A stretch of 64,000 nucleotides of DNA from NCBI GenBank assembly GCA_000378025.1, contig KB899087.1:3038001-3102000 (forward strand). Direction: 5' to 3'. The stretch is from Xanthobacteraceae bacterium 501b. GTDB taxonomy: Bacteria; Pseudomonadota; Alphaproteobacteria; Rhizobiales; Xanthobacteraceae. Below the pieces are notes generated by a model that saw nothing but the letters and a program-made list of their open reading frames with translations, was not told where the DNA came from and searched no databases. Shown here one piece after another: positions 9,545-18,168 of the stretch. Each line of letters opens with the position of its first letter. The first letter of the stretch is position 1. Both the position numbers and the translations under genes were made by a program.

Positions 9545-11158
9545 ATGAAGACGACCTACGACTACATCATACTCGGCGGCGGCACGGCGGGCTGCGTGCT
9601 GGCGAACCGTCTGTCGGAAAACGGCCGCCACAGCGTGCTGCTGCTGGAGGCCGGCGGCGAGCCGACCAGCCCGTGGATTCACATTCCCGCCGGCTTCTCC
9701 AAGCTGCTGATCGACGCCAAGTTCAACTGGAAATTCGTCTCGGAGCCCGAGCCGGGCACCGCCGGGCGCTCCATCGCGATTCCGCGCGGCAAGGGCCTTG
9801 GCGGCTCCTCGCTGATCAACGGCATGATCTATGTGCGCGGCCAGCCAGGCGATTTCGACAAATGGGCGCAAGGCGGCGCCTCGGGCTGGAGCTTCGCCGA
9901 TCTCGTGCCCTATTTCCGCAAGGTCGAGGCCTTTGACGGCGCCGAGGGCGAGACGCGCGGGCGCGAGGGCAGGCTGGCGATCACCGAGGTGGCGCTGCGC
10001 CCGCCGCTGGCCGACGCCTTCATCGCCGCCGCCCGGCAGGCCGGCCACGGCCTCAACAGCGACTATAATGACGGCCACCAGGAAGGCTTCGGCTATTACC
10101 AGGCCACCCAGCGCCACGGCCGCCGGGTCTCCGCCAAGACCGCCTATCTCGATCCGGCGCGCGGGCGGCGCAATCTCGACATCGTCACCGGCGCCCATAT
10201 CCTCAAGGTCGATCTTGAGGGCAAGCGGGCGGTCGGCGCGACCTTCCGCCGCCAGGGACAGACGCTCAGCGTGCGCGCGGGGCGCGAGGTCATTCTGTGC
10301 GCCGGCGGCGTGCAGACCCCGCATCTGCTGGAGCTCTCCGGCATCGGAAATCCCCACCTTCTCAAGGCGCTCGGCATTGAGGTGGTGCAGGCGCTGGCCG
10401 GGGTGGGCGAGAACTACCAGGACCATTTCTGCACCCGGATGAACTGGCGGGTCAGCCAGCCGATCACCCTGAACGAACAGTCGCGCGGGGTGCCGCTGGC
10501 GCGCTCTGTGCTGCAGTATTTCACCTCAGGGCGCGGCATTCTCTCGCTCGGCACCGGGCTGGCCTTTGGTTTCATCAAGACGCGGCCGGGCCTCGAAGAC
10601 GCCGACGTGCAGCTCTATTTCATGCATGCGAGCTATGCCGATGCCTCCAAGCGCATTCTCGACCGCCAGCCCGGCATGACGATCGGCGTCAGCCAGCTGC
10701 GGCCGGAAAGCGTCGGCTCCATCCATTCCCGCTCCGCCGACCCGCTGGAGCCCCCGGCCATCCGGCCGAACTTCCTTTCCTCGCAGGTCGATCTCGACAC
10801 GATGCGGCGCGGCATGCAGATGGCCCGCGACATCGTCGACCAGCCGGCGCTTCGCCCCTACGTGACGCATGAGATGAGCCCGGGCGCCGGCTGCCGCAGC
10901 GATGCCGACTGGGACAGTTTCACCCGCACCAACGGGCAGACGATCTACCATGTCAGCGGCACCGCCAAGATGGGCACAGATCCTTCCGCCGTCGTCGATC
11001 CGGCGCTGCGGGTGATCGGGATCGCCGGCCTGCGCGTCGCCGACGCCTCGATCATGCCGGCTATCGTCTCGGGCAATACCCAGGCCGCCGTCTATGTCAT
11101 CGCCGAAAAGGCGGCCGATCTCGTTCTGCGCGACGCCCAAGCAACCGGCGGCAGCTGA
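9545..11158 (+). CDS. GMC-family FAD oxidoreductase
   Basis: 537 residues from ATG 9545; the ribosome site is weak and a longer frame upstream has no better one. FAD-binding GGGTAGCVLA loop at about 11-20, GMC signature 1 region with GKGLGGSSLINGM, signature 2 with GGVQTPHLLELSGIG, and C-terminal catalytic His (HVSGTAKMG) and Asn (GNTQAAVYVIAEKAA). The family includes choline, alcohol and sugar dehydrogenases. With the lactonase upstream it could oxidise an imported sugar or alcohol to an aldehyde or lactone. Confidence 0.9.
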   Translation: MKTTYDYIILGGGTAGCVLANRLSENGRHSVLLLEAGGEPTSPWIHIPAGFSKLLIDAKFNWKFVSEPEPGTAGRSIAIPRGKGLGGSSLINGMIYVRGQPGDFDKWAQGGASGWSFADLVPYFRKVEAFDGAEGETRGREGRLAITEVALRPPLADAFIAAARQAGHGLNSDYNDGHQEGFGYYQATQRHGRRVSAKTAYLDPARGRRNLDIVTGAHILKVDLEGKRAVGATFRRQGQTLSVRAGREVILCAGGVQTPHLLELSGIGNPHLLKALGIEVVQALAGVGENYQDHFCTRMNWRVSQPITLNEQSRGVPLARSVLQYFTSGRGILSLGTGLAFGFIKTRPGLEDADVQLYFMHASYADASKRILDRQPGMTIGVSQLRPESVGSIHSRSADPLEPPAIRPNFLSSQVDLDTMRRGMQMARDIVDQPALRPYVTHEMSPGAGCRSDADWDSFTRTNGQTIYHVSGTAKMGTDPSAVVDPALRVIGIAGLRVADASIMPAIVSGNTQAAVYVIAEKAADLVLRDAQATGGS

Positions 11159-11334
11159 CGCTTCGCGCGACCCGCGAAGCCGCAGCCTGGAGGAAGACAC
11201 GCCACGACACCGACCGCGCAAACCTGCGCGGAACGTGCGTTCACCAAAGACGATCCCGATACGCGGCGGCGCATGGCGTCCGTTTTCCGCGCGGGAGTCG
11301 TGCGCCATCAACAAGCATAGACGGGGGAAGCAAC

Positions 11335-11754
11335 ATGTCGCTGTTATCGGTCACGAACGATGTTGAAACACGCTGGAATGCGGCAGCATCACCGTGGGAT
11401 GCCGCAGCCCTGGCCGATATCTACAATGATGATGCCCTGTTCTTCGGGCTTCTCCCCGAGTTCTTCGTCGGCCGGCGCGCCATCGAGGCGTATTTCTCCC
11501 ATTATGTCGGGCTCTATAGCGGCGTGAGCCTGAGCCTCGTCGATCAGGAAATCCGCGAAATCTCGCCCACCATCGTGGCCGCGCAAGGCTTCGGCGAGAT
11601 CCGCAACACCCATTGCGACGGCCTCGTCGTGTCGTCGCGGGTCCGCACCTCGCTGGTGATGACACGCTCCACCAAGGGCTGGGGCATTAGCCTGCACCAT
11701 TTCTCCCACATTCCCGCCAGCTTCCCCAGAAAGGCACTGCCGGCCGAGGCGTAG
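11335..11754 (+). CDS. NTF2-like (SnoaL/DUF4440-type) protein
   Basis: 139 residues; ATG 11335 follows GGGGGAAGCAAC. The pattern of N-terminal helix with WNAAAS..DAAALADIYNDDALFFG, then GRRAIEAYF and later beta strands, is the NTF2-like alpha+beta barrel used by polyketide cyclases, isomerases and ligand-binding proteins. No catalytic residues can be assigned. It is last in the GntR-led series and separated from the GMC gene by 176 bases containing a short hairpin (11160-11180), so co-transcription is likely but not certain. Confidence 0.7.
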   Translation: MSLLSVTNDVETRWNAAASPWDAAALADIYNDDALFFGLLPEFFVGRRAIEAYFSHYVGLYSGVSLSLVDQEIREISPTIVAAQGFGEIRNTHCDGLVVSSRVRTSLVMTRSTKGWGISLHHFSHIPASFPRKALPAEA

Positions 11755-11820
11755 ACGCGGCTCAAGCGTGATGTCGGCCCCCTCCGGCCGCATACTGCCT
11801 AGGGATGAGTGGATGCGCCC

Positions 11821-12687
11821 TTAGCCGGCGAAGCGGGCGATCCCGGCGGCCAGGCCGTCCATGTCGCGCTCGCGCAGCGCGAACAGCCAGTAGGGCAGCG
11901 GGATCGCCAGGCTGCCGATGCGCGCCACCCTCCCCGCCTCCAGATGGGCGCTGGCCGCCCGCTCGGGCAGCACAGCGAGGTGAAGCCCAGCCCTGAGCAG
12001 CGAGAGCACCGCCGAGGTAGAGGCGAGCCGCAGCTTGGGGCCGAGAAGCCGGCCGGGGTCCAGCCGCTGCGCCGTCAGCCCGGCGGTGATCGTCGGCGTC
12101 AGGTCGCTCTGTTCCCAGACCAGCGGCGCGTGATCGGCCAGCTCGCGCCAGCCGACATCCGCCGGCAGGCGCTGGGCGAGGGTCGGGTGGGCGCAGACGA
12201 TCAGCGTGTCGGCGAAGACGCGGGCGAGCCGGAACTGCGGGTGGCTGGGCATCACATTGGTAATGCCGACATCGGCGCTGCCGCGCATGACCAGGGCGGT
12301 GACGTCGTCCACCCCGGCGCGCAGCAGGCGCAGACCCGGAAAGTCCTCGCCGCCGGCCGCCGTCATCTCCGGCATCCAGTGATCATAGGCATGGCCGGTG
12401 CAGGCGGCGATGGCGAAGGCGTCGAGCGGGCGCCGGCTCTCGATGCGCAGGATGGTCAGTTCCACGTCGCGCAGAATGCGCTCCGCTTCGCTCAGCAGCA
12501 CCTGCCCCGCCTCGGTGAGCACCAGCCGCCGCCCTGTCCGATCAAACAGGGCGACATCGTGCTTTTCCTCCAGCTTCTTGATGCAGACGCTGACGGCCGA
12601 CTGGGTGATGCCGAGCCGCTCGGCGGCATGGGTGAAGCTGCCGTAATGGGCCGCCTCCAGAAAGATCTTCATCTGCTCGAAGGTCAC
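11821..12687 (-). CDS. LysR-family transcriptional regulator
   Basis: 288 residues, standard LysR length. N-terminal winged HTH (FLEAAHYGSFTHAAERLGITQSAVS) followed by a substrate-binding domain. It is divergent from the flavin-dependent monooxygenase cluster, with 445 bases of AT-rich control region between. By the usual LysR layout it should activate 13133-18149 in response to the substrate or to sulfur or nitrogen status. It ends 66 bases from the convergent NTF2-like gene. Confidence 0.9.
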   Translation of the reverse strand: MTFEQMKIFLEAAHYGSFTHAAERLGITQSAVSVCIKKLEEKHDVALFDRTGRRLVLTEAGQVLLSEAERILRDVELTILRIESRRPLDAFAIAACTGHAYDHWMPEMTAAGGEDFPGLRLLRAGVDDVTALVMRGSADVGITNVMPSHPQFRLARVFADTLIVCAHPTLAQRLPADVGWRELADHAPLVWEQSDLTPTITAGLTAQRLDPGRLLGPKLRLASTSAVLSLLRAGLHLAVLPERAASAHLEAGRVARIGSLAIPLPYWLFALRERDMDGLAAGIARFAG

Positions 12688-13132
12688 GCCAACTCTCCGA
12701 TCACGCCAGATCTCCCTCGCCGGCTGTCCCTGTGCCGGATCGCCCGCCCCCCCGGGGCGTGGCGGCCGCGTTCACATTCGGGCCACCCCGTGGGCGCCGC
12801 TGCTGCCAAATCGATCAGCCCGGCGCGGCACGATGAGCCCGACTCATCTTCCTCAACCGGAACGATGATGTCGACGTCGATCCATTAGTAATATTCCGAC
12901 TTCATGAACTGAATATATGGCCGCGCCTGTTCTGCACTTTAGATACTCATCTAACTGACTATTATCGTTCATCTCAGCCCAAATTTTCGGCATTTCATTA
13001 TTTCGGCGCCCGCTTCGCTTTCTTGGCGCACCGCTTGCCATTGAAGGACACAGCGCAGAAGTCGCGAGGGAAGCGGGCGAACCGGGTTCGCCGCCTTCCC
13101 CGCGCCGAGCGCGCGCGTCGCAGGGTGAACGG
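12688..13132. promoter_or_regulatory. divergent control region with two inverted repeats
   Basis: No gene in 445 bases. The middle (about 12880-13010) is clearly AT-rich compared with both sides. It has ATATTC (12891-12896) paired with GAATAT (12911-12916), 14 bases apart, and TTAGAT/ATCTAA around ACTC at 12939-12954, which fits a T-N11-A LysR box. These are candidate operators for the LysR regulator at 11821-12687. Confidence 0.5.
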
Positions 13133-14203
13133 GTGAGTGGACACATGGAAATCGGCATCTGGCTTCCGGTCTATGGCGGATGGCTGCGCTCGCGGGACGC
13201 GCCCACCGGGCCGGACGTGGCCGCCTGCCTCGCCATCGCGCAGCAGGCCGAGGCACTGGGCTTTGATTTTCTCTACGCCTCCGAAAACCTGCTCAACTGC
13301 ATCCATGGCCCGCGCGAAAGCGTCGCCGACGCCTGGACCATCCTCGCCGCCATCGCCGCCGTCACCCACAAGGTCGGGCTGTGCGGCGCGGTGAAGCCGG
13401 GCTTCCGCTCGCCCTTCCTGGTCGCCCGCATGCTCGACACCCTCACCCGCATCTCCGAGCGGCGGCTCGGCATGAACATTGTCTGCGGCTGGTGGCGGGA
13501 GGAATTCGATCTCTCCGGCGTCGACTGGCTCGACCATGATGGCCGTTATGACCGGGCCGCCGAGTTCCTGCGCTCGCTGCACGGGCTGTTCAACCCGCCC
13601 GCCGAGGCAAACGCGGCCGGCGGGACGGAGGAAGCCGGGCTTGGCGAGCCGCCCAATTATGGGCTCGACCCCGCCGCCCTGCCGGAAGTGTGGATCGCCG
13701 GCCATTCCGATCGCGCCATCCGCATGGCGGCGGAGTGGGGGCACTGCCTGTTTCTCAACGGCATGGGCGACGACGACCTCAAGCGGCACATCGACAATGC
13801 CCGCCAGGAGGCCAATCGCTGGGGCCGCGAACTGCTGATCGCCGCCAATGCCTATGTCATCGCCACCGACACGACGGAACAGGCGCGGCAGCGGTGGAAA
13901 TCGGTGGTCGCGCGCCGCAACCCGGACACCATCGCCTTCTTCCGCGAGGTGATCGGCGCCTCGGGCGCGGCCGCCTGGGCCTCGCTGAGCGAGGACCAGA
14001 TGGTCGATTCCAATGCCGGCTTCGAACTCGGGCTGATCGGCTCGTTCGAGGACATCCGCCAGCGTATCCCCCGGCTGGAGGCGCTCGGGGTCAACCGCAT
14101 CGTCTGCCAGTTCGACGACCCGATGCGGGATGCCGGGCCGTTCATGAAGCACGTCATCCGCCCGCTGCGCCTGGCACGGCCGCTGGAAGTTGCCGAGAGA
14201 TAG
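13133..14203 (+). CDS. luciferase-like FMN-dependent monooxygenase (SsuD/RutA-like)
   Basis: 356 residues. GTG 13133 has AGGGTGA upstream; ATG 13145 four codons later is also possible. The protein has the TIM-barrel bacterial-luciferase pattern: IGIWLPVYGGW start, ADAWTILAAIAAVT, VKPGFRSPF, ISERRLGMNIVCGWW and WLDHDGRYDRA, all typical of two-component alkanesulfonate or pyrimidine monooxygenases. These use FMNH2 from a partner flavin reductase, which is encoded next (14353-14853). The substrate is unknown; C-S or C-N bond cleavage is likely from family and context. Confidence 0.82.
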   Translation: MSGHMEIGIWLPVYGGWLRSRDAPTGPDVAACLAIAQQAEALGFDFLYASENLLNCIHGPRESVADAWTILAAIAAVTHKVGLCGAVKPGFRSPFLVARMLDTLTRISERRLGMNIVCGWWREEFDLSGVDWLDHDGRYDRAAEFLRSLHGLFNPPAEANAAGGTEEAGLGEPPNYGLDPAALPEVWIAGHSDRAIRMAAEWGHCLFLNGMGDDDLKRHIDNARQEANRWGRELLIAANAYVIATDTTEQARQRWKSVVARRNPDTIAFFREVIGASGAAAWASLSEDQMVDSNAGFELGLIGSFEDIRQRIPRLEALGVNRIVCQFDDPMRDAGPFMKHVIRPLRLARPLEVAER

Positions 14204-14352
14204 AAATTTATATATTACCTATAGATTATATCTTTAACCTCATGAGGCTTCCCCATGTTCCTCCCCCCGCTCCGCCCCAGCCTGCCCGCCGGCCCCGCCC
14301 TTGCCGCGCCCTGCGGTGCGGGAGTGCCGTGCGACGCCGGGAGGAACGGGCG
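14204..14352 (+). promoter_or_regulatory. AT-rich leader before flavin reductase
   Basis: The first 40 bases (about 14203-14242) are strikingly AT-rich (TTTATATATTACC and TAGATTATATC) in otherwise GC-rich DNA, then the sequence returns to high GC. It may hold a second promoter for the reductase/symporter genes. No hairpin with a T-run is visible, so read-through from the monooxygenase is also possible. Confidence 0.35.
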
Positions 14353-14853
14353 ATGACCGACGATGCCCACGACATCACCCGCGGCTTCAAGGATGTCTTT
14401 AGCCGCCTCGCTTCCGGCGTGTGCGTCGTCTCGTTCTGGCGCGGCGAGAGCGTGCACGGCTTCACCGCGACCTCGGTGACCTCGGTGTCGCTGGCGCCGC
14501 TGCGGGTACTGTTCTGCCTGTCGCGCGGCAGCGACAGCCATGCCTGCCTGCGGCCGGGGCTGCCGGTCGGCATCTCGGTGCTCCATGCCGAGCAACAGGC
14601 CCTGTCCGAGCGCTTCGCCCGCCGCGTCGGCGAGAGCAATGCCTATGGCGATATCCGCCTGTCCCCGGTCATCCGCCACGCCCCGGTGCTCGATGGCGCC
14701 ATCGGACAGATCGCGGCGCGCGTGGCGGAAATCATCCCCTCGGGCGACCACTCCATCGTGCTGTGCGACGTCACCGACGCGCACGCATCCAGCGATGGCG
14801 AACCACTTCTCTACTGCAAGAGAACCTACCACCGCCTTCACCACAGCCTCTAA
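14353..14853 (+). CDS. flavin reductase (HpaC/SsuE-type FMN reductase)
   Basis: 166 residues; ATG 14353 follows GGGAGGAACGGGCG. The flavin-reductase-like fold is seen in FSRLASGVCVVSF, VHGFTATSVTSVSLAP and PVGISVLHAEQQALSERFA, ending in CKRTYHRL. It would reduce FMN with NAD(P)H and pass FMNH2 to the luciferase-like enzymes on either side. Two monooxygenases and one reductase in one cluster suggest the reductase serves both. Confidence 0.88.
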   Translation: MTDDAHDITRGFKDVFSRLASGVCVVSFWRGESVHGFTATSVTSVSLAPLRVLFCLSRGSDSHACLRPGLPVGISVLHAEQQALSERFARRVGESNAYGDIRLSPVIRHAPVLDGAIGQIAARVAEIIPSGDHSIVLCDVTDAHASSDGEPLLYCKRTYHRLHHSL

Positions 14854-14872
14854 ACCTGCGGAGAATATCGCA

Positions 14873-16372
14873 ATGGACAAATCACTATTTGCGTCTATGC
14901 CGAGTCTCACGCCGACGCTCGGCTTCGCCTCGATGATCGGGCTGGGGCTGTTCTCGCTGGCGCTTTCCTACGCGGTGAAACTGCTGCTCGTGCGCAACAC
15001 GCACGACTTCATCATCGCCGACCGGCGCGTCGGCTTCGGCTTCGGCGTCGCTTCCGTCATCTCGGTCTGGACCTGGGCCATGGCGGTGATGATGAGCTCG
15101 GCCATGACCTTCCAATGGGGTCTGTCCGGCCTGTTCTGGTTCGTGGTGCCCAACGGCCTCGCTGTCATGGCGATGATCCCGTTCGCGCGGGTGCTGCGCA
15201 AGAACATGCCCGAGGGCTACACGATCTCGGAATTCATCCAGTACCGCTTCTCGAAGTCCAAGGTGGCCACCGGCATCGTCACGCTGACGATGATCTTCGG
15301 CATCGTGCTGGAGATCCTGATCAACCTGAAGGGCACCTCGCTCGTCGTCTCCACCGTGTTTGGCATCGATTGGCGGGTGGCGACCGTGGTCGGCATCGTC
15401 TGCGTGCTCACCTATTCCTATTTCGGCGGGCTGTGGACCAGCGTGATGACCGGCACGCTCAACACGCTGATGATCACCGTGCCGGCGGCGATCGTCGTCG
15501 CGGCGGTGTTCGCCACCGTTCCGGGCGGCGCCGATGCGGTGTTCGGCGCGGTGAACACGGCCGGGCCGGAATATCTCTCGGTGCTGCGCCCCGAGGCGGC
15601 GGCGGGCTTCGGCATCACCCTCGCCTTCGGCCTGCTGGCGGCCACCGTCTCCGACCAGACCTTCTGGCAGAAGGTGTGGGCGATCAAGAGCCGCGATGTC
15701 GGCCGCACCTTCCTCTGGGCCGGTGCGCTGTTTTACCCGATCCCGATCTGCCTCGGCATGCTGGGCCTGGTCGGCATCGCCTATGGGCTGACGCCGGCCG
15801 ATTTCGGCGGCGACATCGCGGCGGTGGGGCCCTACATCGTCTCCCATATCGGGCTGCCGCTGACCCTCGTGCTGCTCTATGTGCTCGTCATCCTCGCCGC
15901 CTGTTACTCCACCATTGACGGCGCCTCCTCGGCCCTGTCGTCGATCGTCGCGGTGGACATCGTGAAGCGCTATTTCCCCAGCGTCTCCGAGCGGCTGCTG
16001 TTCCCGATCACCAAGATCTCGGTGCTGCTGGGCGGCCTCGTCGCCACCATCATCGTGCTGTCGGGCGTCGACTTCACCACGCTGGTGCTCACCACCTACG
16101 CCCTCAAGACCTCGATCCTGCTGCCCCTCGTCTTCGCCATTCTGTGGCCGCGGACCAACACGCTCGGCTTTGTCGGCGGCATCGTCGCCTCCATCGCCAT
16201 CGGCATGCCGATCTATGAATGGGTCGGGGAACTGGCGGGCACGCTTTCCATCGTCGCCATTGGCGGGCTCACCGTGGTCGTGTTCGGCATGCTGGGCGGC
16301 AAGGATTTCGACGTCACCAGCCTGCGCCGCGTGCGCGACGAGATCGCCAGCCCGGTTCCGAGCGCCGAGTGA
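14873..16372 (+). CDS. sodium:solute symporter (SSS family)
   Basis: 499 residues with 12-13 hydrophobic segments. ATG 14873 starts 19 bases after the reductase stop, with GGAG upstream. Family features include an N-terminal LALSYAVKLLLVRNTHDFIIADRRVG, the FIQYRFSKSK region and the DQTFWQKVWAIKS cytoplasmic loop, close to urea/amino-acid/proline SSS carriers. It most likely imports the substrate oxidised by the flanking monooxygenases. The small membrane protein downstream may be a partner. Confidence 0.88.
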   Translation: MDKSLFASMPSLTPTLGFASMIGLGLFSLALSYAVKLLLVRNTHDFIIADRRVGFGFGVASVISVWTWAMAVMMSSAMTFQWGLSGLFWFVVPNGLAVMAMIPFARVLRKNMPEGYTISEFIQYRFSKSKVATGIVTLTMIFGIVLEILINLKGTSLVVSTVFGIDWRVATVVGIVCVLTYSYFGGLWTSVMTGTLNTLMITVPAAIVVAAVFATVPGGADAVFGAVNTAGPEYLSVLRPEAAAGFGITLAFGLLAATVSDQTFWQKVWAIKSRDVGRTFLWAGALFYPIPICLGMLGLVGIAYGLTPADFGGDIAAVGPYIVSHIGLPLTLVLLYVLVILAACYSTIDGASSALSSIVAVDIVKRYFPSVSERLLFPITKISVLLGGLVATIIVLSGVDFTTLVLTTYALKTSILLPLVFAILWPRTNTLGFVGGIVASIAIGMPIYEWVGELAGTLSIVAIGGLTVVVFGMLGGKDFDVTSLRRVRDEIASPVPSAE

Positions 16373-16440
16373 GACAGGCCGCGCCGCCGCGCCGGAACGC
16401 CGCGCGGCGGCTGTCACCCAACCCCCAGGAAGGATCGAAC

Positions 16441-16731
16441 ATGTACACGCTCATTGTCGTCCTCGGTATCGCGGCGGCTCTCCTGTTCCTCGCCGGCTTC
16501 TCGCGCGGTCTGCGCAACGCGGTTCTTGAATACAGGCGCGGCAAGCCGGAGCCGACCGAGGTCCCGGACTATAATTATGTCGGCGTGGCCGCCGTCTCGG
16601 TCGTGCTGTCGGCAGGCTTCATCGCGCTCGCCGGTGTCGCCCCGATGTGGATCTATGCCGGGCCGCTTTTGGTGCTGGGCACCGCCGCCGGCATCGGGAT
16701 TGCCTTCTTCGTCGAGCGCCCGAGCGTCTGA
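16441..16731 (+). CDS. small membrane protein, possible symporter partner
   Basis: 96 residues; ATG 16441 has AGGAAGGATCGAAC upstream. Hydrophobic segments lie at about 3-20, 47-66 and 70-90, with a short charged loop (EYRRGKPEPTEVPDYNY) between the first two. It follows the SSS symporter by 68 bases, in the same direction, and precedes the second monooxygenase. I do not recognise a named family. A small subunit of the transporter is a reasonable guess from position only. Confidence 0.6.
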   Translation: MYTLIVVLGIAAALLFLAGFSRGLRNAVLEYRRGKPEPTEVPDYNYVGVAAVSVVLSAGFIALAGVAPMWIYAGPLLVLGTAAGIGIAFFVERPSV

Positions 16732-16820
16732 CGCCGGGCACCCGCCCCTCCGACAAGTGCGCATGGCCGTCACCCCACGGCCATGCCCGTTTCATGACCT
16801 TCCAGGCGCGAGGCCCGACC

Positions 16821-18149
16821 ATGACGACAGCGACCAAGAAGCACGCCCATCTTCTCGGCTTCATCCAGCACGGCGTGAACAGCCACGCCACCGGCATGTG
16901 GCGGCACGCGCGCGACAAGGTTGAATGGAACTTCGCACGCCCGGAATACTGGCAGCACATGGCGCGGACCATGGAGCGCGGCCTGTTCGACGCCATGTTC
17001 ATCGCCGACGAACTGGCGCCCTACAACACCCATGAGGACAGTTCCGACGCCATCGTGAAATGGGCGGTGCAATGCCCGACCCACGAGCCCTCGACCATCG
17101 TGCCGATCATCACCGGGGCGACAAAACATCTCGGCGTCGGGGTCACACTGTCCACCGCCTTCGAGCACCCCTATTCAATGTGCCGGCGGCTCTCCAGCCT
17201 CGATCACCTCTCCTCCGGCCGGGTGGCGTGGAACATCGTCTCTTCCTATTCCAAGAGCGAATGGGACGCCTATGGCCAGCCCATGACCGACCGCAGCGGG
17301 CGCTATGAGCGGCTCGAAGAATATATGGAGCTTTGCTACAAGCTCTGGGACTCCTGGGAGCCCGGCGCCATCATTGCCGACAAGGCGAGCGGCATCTATG
17401 CCGACCCGGACAAGGTGAAGGTCGTCTCCCACGAGGGAAAATACTACAAGTGCAATGGCCGGCATTTCTGCGCGCCCTCGCCGCAGGGTCGGCCGGTGCT
17501 CTGGCAGGCCGGTTCCTCCGGCCAGGGGCGCGACTTCGCCGCCAAGCATGCCGAGGCGATCTTCGCCGTGCATCCCAATGTCGAGCGGATGAAGGGCTAC
17601 GCCAGCGATCTCAATGAGCGCCTGTCGGGAAAGTACAACCGCGCCCCCGGTTCGGTGAAGCTGATCTATGGCCTGCAGACCGTGGTGGCGGAAACCCGCA
17701 GCGAGGCGCAGGAGAAATATGAGCGCATCCGCGCCTGCATCCCGCCCGAGGGCGCGCTGGCCTGGATGTCCGGCCATTTCGGCCTCGACTTCTCCAAATT
17801 CGCGCCCGACGCCATCGTGCAGAACATCGAGGTGCCCGGCATTCAGGGCCTGTTCGATTCGATCATCTACGCCAAGGGCGGCGCGCCGGTCACGGTGAAG
17901 GAGGCGGCGATGATCTATGCGCAGGGCATGGGCATGCCGGTCGCCATCGGCACGGCGGCCGACATCGCCGACCAGATCGAGCACTATATGGACGAGGGCG
18001 GCGCCGACGGCTTCATGCTGGCCGCCACCTACACGCCGGGCTGCTTCGAGGAGTTCGTCGATCTCGTGGTGCCGGAACTGCAGCGGCGCGGCCGGCTGCG
18101 CACCCGCTATCAGGGAACGACGCTGCGCGAGAACCTGCTCGAAAACTAA
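16821..18149 (+). CDS. NtaA/SnaA/DszA/DmoA-type FMN-dependent monooxygenase
   Basis: 442 residues from ATG 16821 (another in-frame ATG at 16794 is possible). The sequence matches the long luciferase-like subfamily: GVNSHATGMWRH, FDAMFIADELAPYN, HLSSGRVAWNIVSSYS, RYERLEEYMELCYKLWDSWE and RPVLWQAGSSGQGRDFAAKHAEAIF. Known members act on nitrilotriacetate, dibenzothiophene sulfone or dimethyl sulfide, each needing a separate flavin reductase (here 14353-14853). The precise substrate cannot be told from sequence. Confidence 0.88.
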   Translation: MTTATKKHAHLLGFIQHGVNSHATGMWRHARDKVEWNFARPEYWQHMARTMERGLFDAMFIADELAPYNTHEDSSDAIVKWAVQCPTHEPSTIVPIITGATKHLGVGVTLSTAFEHPYSMCRRLSSLDHLSSGRVAWNIVSSYSKSEWDAYGQPMTDRSGRYERLEEYMELCYKLWDSWEPGAIIADKASGIYADPDKVKVVSHEGKYYKCNGRHFCAPSPQGRPVLWQAGSSGQGRDFAAKHAEAIFAVHPNVERMKGYASDLNERLSGKYNRAPGSVKLIYGLQTVVAETRSEAQEKYERIRACIPPEGALAWMSGHFGLDFSKFAPDAIVQNIEVPGIQGLFDSIIYAKGGAPVTVKEAAMIYAQGMGMPVAIGTAADIADQIEHYMDEGGADGFMLAATYTPGCFEEFVDLVVPELQRRGRLRTRYQGTTLRENLLEN

Positions 18150-18168
18150 GCGCCGGAAGGACCAGACC

